From: Flavobacterium sp. YO12
GTDB lineage: Bacteria; Bacteroidota; Bacteroidia; Flavobacteriales; Flavobacteriaceae
NCBI RefSeq assembly: GCF_004119495.1
Contig: NZ_NRQU01000021.1
Span: 1 to 64,000, forward strand
Length of the DNA: 64,000 nt
Direction of reading: 5' to 3'
In this document: piece after piece, positions 9,952 to 18,936 of the stretch
Layout of the letters: each line of letters begins with the position of its first letter
Numbering within the stretch: position 1 is the stretch's first letter
Made by a program: the position numbers and the translations under genes
Notes under the pieces: generated by a model
What the model was told of the DNA's origin: nothing
Seen by the model: the letters and a program-made list of their open reading frames with translations, nothing else
Databases searched by the model: none

Positions 9952-10165
9952 AAAGCTCCGGAGGAGCAAAATATTTATAGAATTTCAATACGACCAATAA
10001 AAAAGCTCCAGCGGAGCGACATGTACTAGATTGAAAAAAAACATGTCGCTCCGCTGGAGCTTTATATTGTAAATATTTATTCTTTGCTATAAATATTTTG
10101 CTCCTCCGGAGCTTTTATGTAAATGTATATCCTTTGCTATAAATATTAGCTTCTCTGAAGCTTAC
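9952..10165. repeat. Nested GC-rich palindromic repeat island
   Basis: This stretch fills the 396-base OmpA-aguB spacer between two terminators and has no credible ORF. Outer arms 9952-9980 and 10087-10115 are a perfect 29-nt inverted repeat built on gctccggaggagc. Inside them, 10002-10024 and 10041-10063 are a perfect 23-nt inverted repeat built on gctccagcggagcgacatgt. A decayed third copy of the outer unit follows at about 10131-10165. The GC-rich cores flanked by AT-rich arms look like a REP/MITE-type element. Confidence 0.85.
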
Positions 10166-10167
10166 AA

Positions 10168-10200
10168 AAAAAGGGCAAAATAATATTTTTTGCCCTTTTT
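10168..10200 (-). terminator. Terminator for aguB
   Basis: A 13-bp stem (10168-10180 with 10188-10200) with T runs on both strands. It lies 20 bases beyond the aguB stop on the minus strand. Confidence 0.8.
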
Positions 10201-10219
10201 ATATTTATGATAAATCTAA

Positions 10220-11109
10220 TTATCTATCTATTGCTCTTTTTGTAATATCACCAAAAGCATCAATTCTTCTATCTCTAAAGAATGGCCAGTTTTGACGAAC
10301 ATTTTCTTGTAAATCTAAATCAACTTCGGCAATTAGAATTTCTTCTTGATCGTGAGAAGCTTGAGCTAATATTTCACCTTGAGGGCCTGCAATGAACGAT
10401 GCTCCCCAGAACTGAATTCCTTCTGTTCCTTCAATGTACTTTTCAAGACCAATTCTGTTTGCCGCTGCAACAAAAACGCCATTTGCTACTGCATGACCTT
10501 TCATTACATTCATCCAAGCGCCATATTGGTTTTCACCATATTGTTCTTTTTCTTTTGGATGCCATCCAATTGCTGTAGGATAAAACAAAACTTCTGCTCC
10601 TTTTAAAGCTGTAATACGCGCTGCTTCTGGATACCATTGATCCCAACAGATTAAAGTTCCAATAGTCCTTTTTTAGTTTCGATTGCTTGAAAACCTAAAT
10701 CACCTGGTGTAAAGTAGAATTTCTCATAAAAATGCGGATCGTCTGGAATATGCATTTTACGGTATAAACCAGCCTCTGTTCCATCAGTATCGATAATATA
10801 AGCACTATTGTGGTAAATACCAGCCATTCTTTTTTCGAAGAAAGGAACAATAATTACTACTCCTAATTCTTTTGCCAATTCGCTGAAAGCAATAAACGAA
10901 GTACTGTAAAGTGGTTCTGCTAATGCAAAATTATCTACATCTTCGCTTTGGCAGAAATAATGACTGCTATATAATTCTGGAAGCAAGATAACCTCTGCTC
11001 CTTTTCCGGCAGCATCTCTTACCCAGCTGATGCATTTTTTAAGATTATTTTCGGCTACGTCATTCAAATTTAATTGAATAACCGCTATTTTATACTTTCT
11101 TTTCGGCAT
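10220..11109 (-). pseudogene. aguB: N-carbamoylputrescine amidase, single-base frameshift
   Basis: A nitrilase-superfamily carbon-nitrogen hydrolase, expected to turn N-carbamoylputrescine into putrescine. The N-terminal part (start 11109, MPKRKYK) carries LLPELYSS with the catalytic Glu and YRKMHIPDDPHFYEKF with the catalytic Lys, then hits a stop just past the A6 run at 10669-10674. Adding one base there (K-G-T-I-G or K-R-T-I-G) joins it to GTLICWDQWYPEAAR, which contains the catalytic Cys, and to the rest of the enzyme. The repaired product would be 296 residues, the usual AguB length. Either a sequencing error or a recent null mutation. It pairs functionally with aguA at 5612-6652. Confidence 0.88.
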
Positions 11110-11321
11110 GACATAAAATTTAGAGTGCAAAAATAGTAAATTTTAAAGGAATGACAAACCAAGCGTATCGAGCGTTTCTAGAAAACTGCAATCAACGATT
11201 TCTGTAATAAAAAACTTTGCAGAGTTTATTAAAAAAGAAAACCATTTTACAATTTTTTATTTATCTCTTGAGTAAATAGATATTGCAAAATGGCCTCTCA
11301 ACCTATTTTTCTTATAAGAAA

Positions 11322-11732
11322 CTATTCAATAACCACTTTCTGAGTCAGGAATTCAGTTTCAGATTTTTTGAATTTAATTTCAAAAGTTCCTTTTGCTGTA
11401 GATTTAAATTTGTAAACCGTTTTCTTTGGTTCTGGAACTTGCAGCGTGCAAACTCCTGTTGGGTATCTTACATCTATTTGTAAACCTTTTACTTCACCAA
11501 TAGTTGTCTCAGAAATTTTTACAAATTCGCCACACGCATTATCTACAAGATAAGTTACATCATAGCTCAATTCTTCATTAACTTTTCCTGTTTCTGGTCC
11601 TTTAATTTCTGTTGCAAATGCCGCTTTTATGTTTTCAGGTGCTGTTGCTTTGTCATCATCGTTGCTGCATGAAACAAATGCAGTTGTTAAAAATAATACT
11701 ACTAATGCTGATGTTAATCTAATACTTTTCAT
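11322..11732 (-). CDS. Hypothetical small lipoprotein
   Basis: A 136-residue exported protein: hydrophobic signal followed by the lipobox FVSC (Cys22) and an acidic SNDDDK start to the mature chain. The mature part has two cysteines (DNACGEF and TGVCTLQV) that could form a disulfide, and reads as beta-rich, similar in style to small Ig-like or GLPGLI-type domains. I do not recognise the family. It stands alone with more than 200 bases on both sides. Confidence 0.7.
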   Translation of the reverse strand: MKSIRLTSALVVLFLTTAFVSCSNDDDKATAPENIKAAFATEIKGPETGKVNEELSYDVTYLVDNACGEFVKISETTIGEVKGLQIDVRYPTGVCTLQVPEPKKTVYKFKSTAKGTFEIKFKKSETEFLTQKVVIE

Positions 11733-11903
11733 ATAAAATAATAATTAATTGTTAATTACTATGAAGATGTATCAAAATTGAGATGGTTGCTTTTATAAAA
11801 TGTTAAAAAAAACACCAAACAAATAACTCACTGTTAATCAGATATTTATTTTAAATAAAAATTTCAAAAAATAATTTTATTTTCTATTAAAAATCAAAAT
11901 ATC

Positions 11904-11990
11904 TCGATTAGCCCCGGTAGAAACGGCATCCTTTTTCTTGCTTCTTTAGCAAGAAAAAGATAAAGTGGATAACGGGACAAGTGGTCTCAA
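11904..11990. ncRNA. Candidate structured element resembling the Flavo-1 RNA class
   Basis: A phrase starting gattagccccggtagaaacg (11906 on) and ending in aacgggacaagtggtct near 11987 folds into a long imperfect hairpin: tttttcttgct pairs with agcaagaaaaa, atcc with ggat, and the outer cccg with cggg. From memory the phrase is recurrent in intergenic regions of Flavobacterium genomes and resembles the Flavo-1 motif; I cannot run the covariance model. It lies between the small lipoprotein and DUF808 genes (spacer 11733-12068). Sense strand uncertain. Confidence 0.45.
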
Positions 11991-12018
11991 AAAAACTCTT
12001 AGAACTGCTCCAAAAAAA

Positions 12019-12044
12019 AAACATCAGCCTTCCGACTGATGTTT
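12019..12044 (-). terminator. Terminator for the DUF808 gene
   Basis: A 9-bp stem (12019-12027 with 12036-12044) followed on the minus strand by a T run of about nine. It lies 25 bases past the DUF808 stop. Confidence 0.8.
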
Positions 12045-12068
12045 TATATGATAACTTTACTCTTACTT

Positions 12069-12950
12069 TTATTTCTTCTTTTTAAACAACATTTTAAAAA
12101 GATTTACGGCGCCAAGAACGACAAGTCCTAAAGCTAGTCCAATTACAAATTCTTTTATAATTGATGGAATATTAATTGTTTCTGATAAATGATGAAAATA
12201 TGGAATATTGTGCACAAAGATACCGCCGGCAACTAATAGTAAGGCTATTGTACCAATTACAGTTAAACTCTTTATAACTAACGGAAGTCCTTTTACTAAA
12301 AGATTTCCAATGAATTTTGATATACTTTTTTCGTCTTTGCTAAATTTGATAAGCTTATACCCTGCTTCATCCATTCTTACAATAAGAGCTACAATACCAT
12401 AAACTCCAATTGTTGCTACCAAAGCAATGATTGACGTTACAGCTATCTGTTGTGAAATTGGTTTTCCTATAACAGTTCCAAGCGCAATAATTACGATTTC
12501 GACAGATAGAATAAAATCGGTTACAATTGCTGATTTTATTTTTCCTTTTTCGGCTTCTAAAATTTGCTCTTCTGTAAAAGTTTCTTCTGTAATTCCTTCA
12601 GATTCTTCATGACTGTGAGGGAAAATAAATTCGTAAATCTTTTCGGCACCTTCATAAGCTAAGAAAAGTCCGCCTAGAACAAGAATTACAATGATAGCAA
12701 TAGGAAAAAATGCACTTAACAAAAATGCAATTGGCAAAATGATAATTTTGTTAAGCAATGAACCTTTACTGATTGCCCATAATACAGGAAGTTCTCTTGA
12801 GGAAGCAAATCCTGATGCTTTTTCTGCATTTACAGCTAAATCATCGCCTAAAATCCCTGCTGTTTTCTTTGCTGCAACTTTACTCATTACGGCTACATCA
12901 TCCATAATTGCTGCAATATCGTCTAGTAATACGAAAAAACCTGATGCCAT
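12069..12950 (-). CDS. DUF808 (YedI-like) inner membrane protein
   Basis: A 293-residue polytopic protein of the DUF808/YedI family. The family-typical N-terminus MASGFFVLLDDIAAIMDDVA and the AKKTAGILGDDLAVNAEKA stretch are present. Hydrophobic segments lie near residues 68-100, 140-165, 170-190, 230-250 and 265-285. The family is conserved but has no established function. The C-terminus is lysine-rich (FKKKK). It is probably its own unit: a terminator follows, and only a tiny ORF (13034-13153) lies upstream on the same strand. Confidence 0.88.
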   Translation of the reverse strand: MASGFFVLLDDIAAIMDDVAVMSKVAAKKTAGILGDDLAVNAEKASGFASSRELPVLWAISKGSLLNKIIILPIAFLLSAFFPIAIIVILVLGGLFLAYEGAEKIYEFIFPHSHEESEGITEETFTEEQILEAEKGKIKSAIVTDFILSVEIVIIALGTVIGKPISQQIAVTSIIALVATIGVYGIVALIVRMDEAGYKLIKFSKDEKSISKFIGNLLVKGLPLVIKSLTVIGTIALLLVAGGIFVHNIPYFHHLSETINIPSIIKEFVIGLALGLVVLGAVNLFKMLFKKKK

Positions 12951-13033
12951 TATATTTGTTTTTGTTTAAATTTAGTTGTGCGAATCTAAGACTTTTTATG
13001 CTAATCTTAATGATGTAAAATCACAATTAATTC

Positions 13034-13153
13034 CTAACTGCACTGTCCTAAAAGCACCCAAATAATTATAAAAATAAAAACTGTGCTAAAACAACCACAT
13101 CCTAATTTCTTGGCACCATAACCTGCAATTAATCCTCTAACTATATTATTCAT
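13034..13153 (-). CDS. Predicted 39-residue membrane microprotein
   Basis: An ATG at 13153 opens a 39-codon frame ending in TAG at 13034-13036. The product starts MNNIVRGLIAGYGAKKLGCGC, followed by one hydrophobic segment (about residues 22-36, rich in Ile, Phe and Val with WVLLG) and a terminal Cys-Ser. A basic, glycine-rich N-terminus with a single C-terminal span and Cys19/Cys21 looks like genuine coding rather than chance. It reads toward the DUF808 gene, 83 bases upstream of its start. Function unknown. Confidence 0.55.
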   Translation of the reverse strand: MNNIVRGLIAGYGAKKLGCGCFSTVFIFIIIWVLLGQCS

Positions 13154-13246
13154 ATTTTTTGTTTTTAAACTACTGTAAATTTGAGAATTAAAGATAAGAT
13201 TGGTTTATATTACTTTAAAAAAAAGTTTCATTATTCTATGGACAAA

Positions 13247-13276
13247 AAAAACACCAGCATTTCTGCTGGTGTTTTT
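13247..13276 (-). terminator. Terminator for clpB
   Basis: A 13-bp perfect stem (13247-13259 with 13264-13276, loop tttc) with a long T run on the minus strand, just beyond the clpB stop. It lies between clpB and the 39-residue ORF. Confidence 0.88.
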
Positions 13277-13287
13277 CTAGTGAGTGT

Positions 13288-13311
13288 AAAGACGCACAGA
13301 CGTGCGTCTTT
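13288..13311. repeat. gacgcac palindrome (dispersed repeat family)
   Basis: A perfect 10-bp stem (13288-13297 with 13302-13311) with a 4-base loop, built on agacgcac. The same family occurs at 42144-42171 inside the YggS-like coding region. Here it lies between the clpB stop and its terminator. Confidence 0.7.
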
Positions 13312-13332
13312 AAATTATTTTCTAGTACTAAA

Positions 13333-15936
13333 TTATTTTACTTCGTGGGTTTGGTTTCTAAATACCAATTTTCCATCGAAAGCATCAATTAAAATAATAC
13401 TGTCTGTTGTAATATTGTTTGCCAAAATTTCTTTTGACAACTGATTCAGCACTTCTCTCTGAACGATACGTTTTACAGGTCTTGCTCCAAACTGAGGATC
13501 ATATCCTTTTTCAGATAAGTAAGCAACAGCCTCTGGCGTAGCATCCATTGTGATACCTTGCAAGGCAAGCATTTTTGTAACACTCTTAAGCTGCAGACTT
13601 ACAATTTTCGAAATATTGTCAACCGTTAATGGCGTAAATAATACAATTTCATCAATACGATTTATAAATTCCGGACGAACGGTTTGTTTCAATAAGCCTA
13701 AAACTTCAACTTTAGCAGCTTCGGTCGTATCTTCAATACTTCCTTTTAGATTTTCAAACTTTTCTTGTATAATCTGACTTCCCATATTAGAAGTCATAAT
13801 AATAATTGTGTTTTTAAAATCGGCTAGACGACCTTTATTATCCGTTAATCGGCCTTCATCTAAAACTTGCAATAAAATATTGAAAGTATCTGGATGTGCT
13901 TTTTCTATCTCATCTAATAAAACTACCGAATATGGTTTTCTACGCACAGCTTCTGTTAACTGACCACCTTCATCATAACCTACATATCCTGGAGGTGCAC
14001 CAACCAAACGGCTCACGCTGTGACGTTCTTGGTATTCGCTCATATCGATACGAGTCATGGCATTTTCATCGTCAAAAAGATATTCTGCCAATGCTTTTGC
14101 AAGTTCTGTTTTACCAACACCGGTAGTTCCTAAAAATAAGAATGTACCAACAGGTTTTTTCAAATCTTGCAAACCTGCACGACTTCTTCGAACAGCATCA
14201 CTTACTGCTTCAATTGCCTCTTCTTGTCCTACAACACGTTTGTGCAGCTCATCTTCAAGATGTAAAAGTTTCTCTCTTTCGGTCTGAAGCATTTTCATTA
14301 CAGGAATCCCTGTCCATTTTGCTACAACTTCGGCAATATCTTCTCTGGTTACTTCCTCTTTAATTAAAGAAGTTCCTGATTGAAATTCTTGCAGTTGTTT
14401 CTGCAGTCCTTCAAGACGTTCTTGAGCTTCTTTTATTTTTCCGTAACGTATTTCAGCCACTTTTCCATAATCACCGTCACGTTCTGCACGTTCAGCTTCA
14501 TATTTAAAATCTTCAATTTCTAATTTTACAGCCTGAATCCCATCAACAATATCTTTTTCAGATTTCCATCTTGCATAGATCTCGTTGCGTTCTTCTTTCA
14601 GATTTGCCAAATCCATGCGAAGGATTTTAAGCTTACTTTCTTCTTTCTCACGTTTTATCGCTTCAATTTCGATTTCAAGCTGCATAATTTTACGATCCAA
14701 AACATCTAATTCCTCAGGTTTTGAATTGATTTCCATACGCAGTTTTGAAGCCGCTTCGTCCATTAAGTCAATAGCTTTATCTGGTAAGAAACGGTTTGTA
14801 ATATAACGCTGTGAAAGTTCAACAGCTGCAATAATAGCTTCGTCTTTAATTTGAACTTTATGATGCGTTTCGTACTTTTCTTTAATACCACGTAAAATTG
14901 AAACTGCACTTTCGGTATCTGGCTCATCAATTAATACCTTCTGGAAACGTCTTTCTAAAGCTTTGTCTTTTTCAAAATACTTTTGATATTCATCTAATGT
15001 AGTTGCTCCAATGGCTCTTAATTCACCACGAGCCAAGGCTGGTTTCAGGATATTAGCCGCATCCATTGCGCCTTCTCCTCCACCCGCACCTACAAGTGTA
15101 TGAATCTCATCAATAAACAAAACGATATCACCTTCGGCAGATGTAACCTCTTTTACTACCGATTTCAAACGCTCTTCAAATTCTCCTTTAAACTTAGCTC
15201 CTGCAATCAAAGCTCCCATATCTAATGAGAAAACGATTTTATCTTTTAAATTTTCAGGAACGTCTCCGTCAACAATTCTGTGTGCTAAACCTTCTGCAAT
15301 TGCAGTTTTACCAACTCCAGGTTCACCAATTAGCATTGGATTATTTTTAGTTCTACGAGTTAGAATCTGCAATACGCGTCGAATTTCTTCATCACGTCCA
15401 ATAACAGGATCTAATTTTCCTGTACGAGCTAATTCATTTAAGTTTTTTGCGTATTTATTTAATGAATTATAAGTTTCTTCGGCAGATGCAGATGTTACTC
15501 TTTCGCCTTTTCGAAGTTCTTCGATAGCCGCTTTTAAACCTTTACCTGTAACTCCTTGATCTTTTAATATTTGTGAAACTTTGCTTTTTGAGTCGAAAAT
15601 AGCTAAAATTAAATGCTCGATCGAAACATATTCGTCGTTCATTTTTTGTGCTATAATTTCGGCTTCATTCAAAGCTTTGTTTGCGTCTCTAGAAAGCAGA
15701 ATATCGCCTCCTGAAACTTTTGGGAAACTCTGAATTGTGCTGTCTAATATCTGTAAAAACAACGGCACATTTACATTGAGTTTTTTCAGAATAAACGGTG
15801 CAACATTTTCATCTACTTCAAAAATAGCTTTAAAAATGTGTTCGTTTTCTATTTGCTGCTGACCATTTCGTTGTGCCAACTGTTGTGACAGCTGAATGGC
15901 TTCCTGCGATTTAATTGTAAATTTGTTTATGTTCAT
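13333..15936 (-). CDS. clpB: ATP-dependent chaperone ClpB
   Basis: Hsp100 disaggregase that, with DnaK, threads and rescues aggregated proteins; cytosolic hexamer. From the ATG at 15936 ([10 protein letters not shown]) the product has 867 residues, normal for ClpB; the longer frame from 15975 adds 13 atypical residues. Visible order: Clp N-domain repeats, NBD1 with Walker [10 protein letters not shown] and Walker B FIDEIH, the coiled-coil middle domain (about residues 400-520, rich in Lys/Glu), NBD2 with GTTGVGKTE and LLDEIEKAH, and the C-terminal sensor domain. No HrcA/CIRCE-type inverted repeat was noticed upstream. Confidence 0.98.
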   Translation of the reverse strand: MNINKFTIKSQEAIQLSQQLAQRNGQQQIENEHIFKAIFEVDENVAPFILKKLNVNVPLFLQILDSTIQSFPKVSGGDILLSRDANKALNEAEIIAQKMNDEYVSIEHLILAIFDSKSKVSQILKDQGVTGKGLKAAIEELRKGERVTSASAEETYNSLNKYAKNLNELARTGKLDPVIGRDEEIRRVLQILTRRTKNNPMLIGEPGVGKTAIAEGLAHRIVDGDVPENLKDKIVFSLDMGALIAGAKFKGEFEERLKSVVKEVTSAEGDIVLFIDEIHTLVGAGGGEGAMDAANILKPALARGELRAIGATTLDEYQKYFEKDKALERRFQKVLIDEPDTESAVSILRGIKEKYETHHKVQIKDEAIIAAVELSQRYITNRFLPDKAIDLMDEAASKLRMEINSKPEELDVLDRKIMQLEIEIEAIKREKEESKLKILRMDLANLKEERNEIYARWKSEKDIVDGIQAVKLEIEDFKYEAERAERDGDYGKVAEIRYGKIKEAQERLEGLQKQLQEFQSGTSLIKEEVTREDIAEVVAKWTGIPVMKMLQTEREKLLHLEDELHKRVVGQEEAIEAVSDAVRRSRAGLQDLKKPVGTFLFLGTTGVGKTELAKALAEYLFDDENAMTRIDMSEYQERHSVSRLVGAPPGYVGYDEGGQLTEAVRRKPYSVVLLDEIEKAHPDTFNILLQVLDEGRLTDNKGRLADFKNTIIIMTSNMGSQIIQEKFENLKGSIEDTTEAAKVEVLGLLKQTVRPEFINRIDEIVLFTPLTVDNISKIVSLQLKSVTKMLALQGITMDATPEAVAYLSEKGYDPQFGARPVKRIVQREVLNQLSKEILANNITTDSIILIDAFDGKLVFRNQTHEVK

Positions 15937-16140
15937 ATTTTTTCGATTTGATTGATTTATTTGTCTGATTTTCAATAGGATTAAAGTTACAATTTATTAA
16001 GCTACATTTTTAACTCAAATAATTTAACTTTGCATTTTAATAAACAAATTATATTCCACAGTAACAAAACAGACAAAACGGCATTAAAAACAGCATAAAC
16101 AGTTATTTTTAATGTCAAAAAGTCACAAAATAAGCCAAAT

Positions 16141-16530
16141 ATGAGTTTTTTAAATTCAATCTTCGGAAGTTCAGAGAACTCAGAAGCCTCAAAAAGTAAA
16201 GTAAACTGGACAGAATTAACAGATATTCTTCAATTAATGGAGATCGAAGCGATCTCAAATGAAAAGCCAGTAGTTATTTTTAAGCACAGTACAAGATGCA
16301 GTATCAGCCGTATGGCTTTGAAACAATTTGAAAAAGAATTTGATCTCGAAAATGTAGTTGATGCTTATTTTCTTGATTTAATAGCACATCGCGATATATC
16401 TAATGAAATTGCAAGCAAGTTTAGTGTTTATCACGAATCTCCGCAATTGATTTTGATCAAAAATGGAAAAGCCGTTTATGATGTCTCGCACAGCGATATT
16501 GATGCTGAAGCATTGAAAAGTAAAGTGTAG
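16141..16530 (+). CDS. ytxJ: Bacilliredoxin-like protein (YtxJ family)
   Basis: A 129-residue thioredoxin-fold protein of the YtxJ family, associated with bacillithiol redox. The hallmark FKHSTRCSISRMAL carries Cys53 as the single active-site cysteine (monothiol, CxxS-like), and ESPQLILIKNGKAVYD supplies the cis-proline-type strand. It probably removes bacillithiol from mixed disulfides; the family tie to bacillithiol is known, the reaction here is inferred. A TAACTTTG element at 16025-16032 could be its -7 site, giving a leader of about 105 bases. It is convergent with the membrane gene at 16634. Confidence 0.82.
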   Translation: MSFLNSIFGSSENSEASKSKVNWTELTDILQLMEIEAISNEKPVVIFKHSTRCSISRMALKQFEKEFDLENVVDAYFLDLIAHRDISNEIASKFSVYHESPQLILIKNGKAVYDVSHSDIDAEALKSKV

Positions 16531-16540
16531 TTTTTTTGCT

Positions 16541-16592
16541 GCGAATTGCACAAATTTTCACTAATTAATTGGTGTAAATTTGTGTAATTCGC
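16541..16592. repeat. Inverted repeat at a convergent gene end
   Basis: Arms 16541-16561 and 16572-16592 (21 nt, two mismatches) built on gcgaattgcacaaattt, a variant of the accgaattcacgaatt-type phrase seen at 20234-20343. It sits between the convergent YtxJ-like and membrane protein genes and may serve as a bidirectional terminator. Confidence 0.65.
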
Positions 16593-16633
16593 GGCTTGAA
16601 AATTGCTTGTTTTTTTATTGATAACGGCTAAAT

Positions 16634-17797
16634 TTAAAAACTTCCCCCCGATCCGCCGCCGCTAAATCCGCCTCCGCCAAAATCCATCGGAGAATCTGTT
16701 TTTACTTCTGGTTTCATACCAAAAGTTGAAGCAACAATTAAAGCTTCGGCATTTAAAATTGCATTGGAATTATTAATTCTGTCTGGTTTAAAAGTTAATC
16801 CTTTTTCTTTGTTTTTTAATTTTTGAATAGAAAAATAAGCTATAGCAAACATTACTAATCCGCCAAACGTTAATGCCACTTCTAATGGTAAAACAGAATA
16901 ATAGAATCGTATAGTAAAAATTGAAAATCCTATTGCTGCAAAACTAATCCAAAGCATGATTCTGTCTCTTATTTTTAAAGCTTGAACCAAATAAACGATT
17001 GGCACTATAAAAGTAAAAGCGTAAAAGAAGTAAGCAAACTGTATGTCCTGACCTGGAAGAACATCTACTCCTAAAAGCTCAAAAGAAAGTTCTCTTACCA
17101 CTAAATAATTACAAGAAAGATAAAATAGAATCAAGCAGAAACTATTAGCTAATAGTAATCCGTTGTAATAGTAAGCTTCTGTTAAACTTTTAATTCTGTT
17201 TTTAGTAAAGAAATAAAACCCTGCCGCAGTTAACATCGCAACAAAAGGCAAGATTGTTTTGCCAATATCACCAATTTCAAACATTCCGAAGAATAAAACT
17301 GCAGAAGAAGCGAGACAAAAAACAAGCATTGATAATAAATGCAAATATCTTTTGTAAGTAATAAAAGAAGCAATTGCAACAAAAATGGCAACAATAACTT
17401 CGTATCCTTCAGTAGTGATGGCGATTGCGAAACCTGTATTTAAAAGGATTCCTAAAATAAAAGCATCGTCTAAACCGTGTCTATAATATTTTTGATTTGC
17501 TAAAAATTCTGCTCCAACAACACCAACACCTGCAAAAAGATAACAGCAAATTTTAAAATAGAAATTTTCGCCACTTAGTCCTATTAATGAAATAGCACCG
17601 CAAATAGATAAATATAAGAAGGATCCCAATAAAAAGAACCCCAATCGAACCAAGATATTATTCTGGCTTCTAAAAACGGGCAAAGCATTTTTAATAAGTT
17701 TTGTTTGCTCTTTGCTAATAAAGCCTCCATTCTGCAAAGTTTCAGCTTCTTCAACTAAAGCTAAATTATTTAATAAATTTTTATCGTGTAGTATCAT
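16634..17797 (-). CDS. Polytopic membrane protein with Gly-rich tail, partner of the DUF2157 protein
   Basis: A 387-residue inner membrane protein. A short soluble N-terminus (FISKEQTKLIKNAL) is followed by about ten hydrophobic segments from residue 50 to 325, then a cytosolic or periplasmic tail ending GGGGFSGGGSGGSF. Its start overlaps the upstream DUF2157 gene by 4 bases (ATGA), so the two are translationally coupled. The arrangement resembles DUF2157-DUF4401 pairs, but I cannot confirm the domain. Gly/Ser-rich ends like this occur in TPM-type membrane proteins. Function unknown. Confidence 0.7.
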   Translation of the reverse strand: MILHDKNLLNNLALVEEAETLQNGGFISKEQTKLIKNALPVFRSQNNILVRLGFFLLGSFLYLSICGAISLIGLSGENFYFKICCYLFAGVGVVGAEFLANQKYYRHGLDDAFILGILLNTGFAIAITTEGYEVIVAIFVAIASFITYKRYLHLLSMLVFCLASSAVLFFGMFEIGDIGKTILPFVAMLTAAGFYFFTKNRIKSLTEAYYYNGLLLANSFCLILFYLSCNYLVVRELSFELLGVDVLPGQDIQFAYFFYAFTFIVPIVYLVQALKIRDRIMLWISFAAIGFSIFTIRFYYSVLPLEVALTFGGLVMFAIAYFSIQKLKNKEKGLTFKPDRINNSNAILNAEALIVASTFGMKPEVKTDSPMDFGGGGFSGGGSGGSF

Positions 17798-18792
17798 TCG
17801 GCTATCTCTTTATGGAATTTTTTAATCAGTTTTATAAATAGTACAATCGAACCAATGAAATAGGCCGGCAGAAGGAAAATAAAAAGTTCCCAAATGTCTG
17901 AGAAATCTACATGTTCAAAAATTCTAAATAAGACAATATTTAGTCCGATATAAGCATAAACAATCATAAAAACATACAAAGACATTGCTTTTAAATCATG
18001 ACTAACTTTATAAAAATAATATGATGAAGCTGCTAAAATAAGAGCAAAAAGCAACCAGAAAAATTCGTGATTAACTAGATTGCTTATCGAAGCAATAGCT
18101 ATAATATGCAAAGCAAATGTTTGATAGATTATGGCAAAATGAGTTTTTAAATTGATTCTAAAACTGTAGATTGTCCACAAAATGAGCAAAACACCAAGCA
18201 TAATTGCCGAATAACTTAAGTTTTGATTATCATAGAAACTATTATTTTCATTAAAAATATCCTGTGGCGTTACTGATAGTCCTACATAAGCCGCCAAACC
18301 TGTAACAGCAATCGTTAAAACACTTTTATTATCAAAATAATAGGCACAAACAAAGCTGACGATCGTTGGTACCAAAGTGGCTAAACCGTAATGTGTTCCA
18401 AAAGATTTATATTGAAACTGAAGATATCCAATAAAAATGCAAGTCAAAATATTTGCCAATAAAACCAAATATTCTAAAACAGGATTATCAAAAGTAGTTT
18501 CCGTTTTTTGAAAGCCTCTTGAATTTTTAAAACAATAATAAAAACAGCCCGCAATAATAACTAGTAATATTGATAGAAGTGCAATATGACCAATCGTATC
18601 AATATTATTATAAATTAAAATCCCTATTCCAGAAGTAAAAAGCAATACCGAAAAATAAAGTAGTAGTTTTAACTCTGCATTTAGAGAGAATATATTTAAA
18701 CTTCGATATTTTCTAATCTCCTGAAACTGATTTTCGGTAATTAGATTTTTCTCAAAAAGAGCTTCAGCTGCCTGCTCGTCAAAATGCGTCAT
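17794..18792 (-). CDS. DUF2157 domain membrane protein
   Basis: A 332-residue membrane protein. The N-terminal soluble part (EALFEKNLITENQFQEIRKY, residues 11-30) is the usual DUF2157 opening and is followed by about nine transmembrane segments. It is first in a two-gene operon with the coupled membrane protein at 16634-17797 (4-base overlap). The shared design (short soluble head, then many spans) suggests the two form one complex; no reaction is known for the family. Confidence 0.75.
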   Translation of the reverse strand: MTHFDEQAAEALFEKNLITENQFQEIRKYRSLNIFSLNAELKLLLYFSVLLFTSGIGILIYNNIDTIGHIALLSILLVIIAGCFYYCFKNSRGFQKTETTFDNPVLEYLVLLANILTCIFIGYLQFQYKSFGTHYGLATLVPTIVSFVCAYYFDNKSVLTIAVTGLAAYVGLSVTPQDIFNENNSFYDNQNLSYSAIMLGVLLILWTIYSFRINLKTHFAIIYQTFALHIIAIASISNLVNHEFFWLLFALILAASSYYFYKVSHDLKAMSLYVFMIVYAYIGLNIVLFRIFEHVDFSDIWELFIFLLPAYFIGSIVLFIKLIKKFHKEIAE

Positions 18793-18882
18793 ATCTTTAA
18801 TTTAAAAACAATACATTCTCAAATGTAAAGAATTAGGTCGAATTTTCTTAGATTCTCAAAAATATATTTCTCAGCATAAAAA

Positions 18883-18911
18883 AACCGATTTGTATAATTT
18901 ACAAATCGGTT
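18883..18911 (-). terminator. Terminator of the arginine cluster (after argH)
   Basis: A 12-bp perfect stem (18883-18894 with 18900-18911) with an eight-base T run on the minus strand, 25 bases past the argH stop. It marks the 3' end of the arg/pro unit. Confidence 0.9.
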
Positions 18912-18936
18912 CTCTATAATTACAAAGAAAGAGCTA

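Noticed and set aside
11283..11483. 66-codon plus-strand frame over the small lipoprotein gene
   Set aside because: Antisense shadow of 11322-11732, which has a signal peptide and lipobox.
13181..13444. 87-codon plus-strand frame across the clpB terminator
   Set aside because: It runs through two hairpins and the antisense 3' end of clpB; composition is not protein-like.
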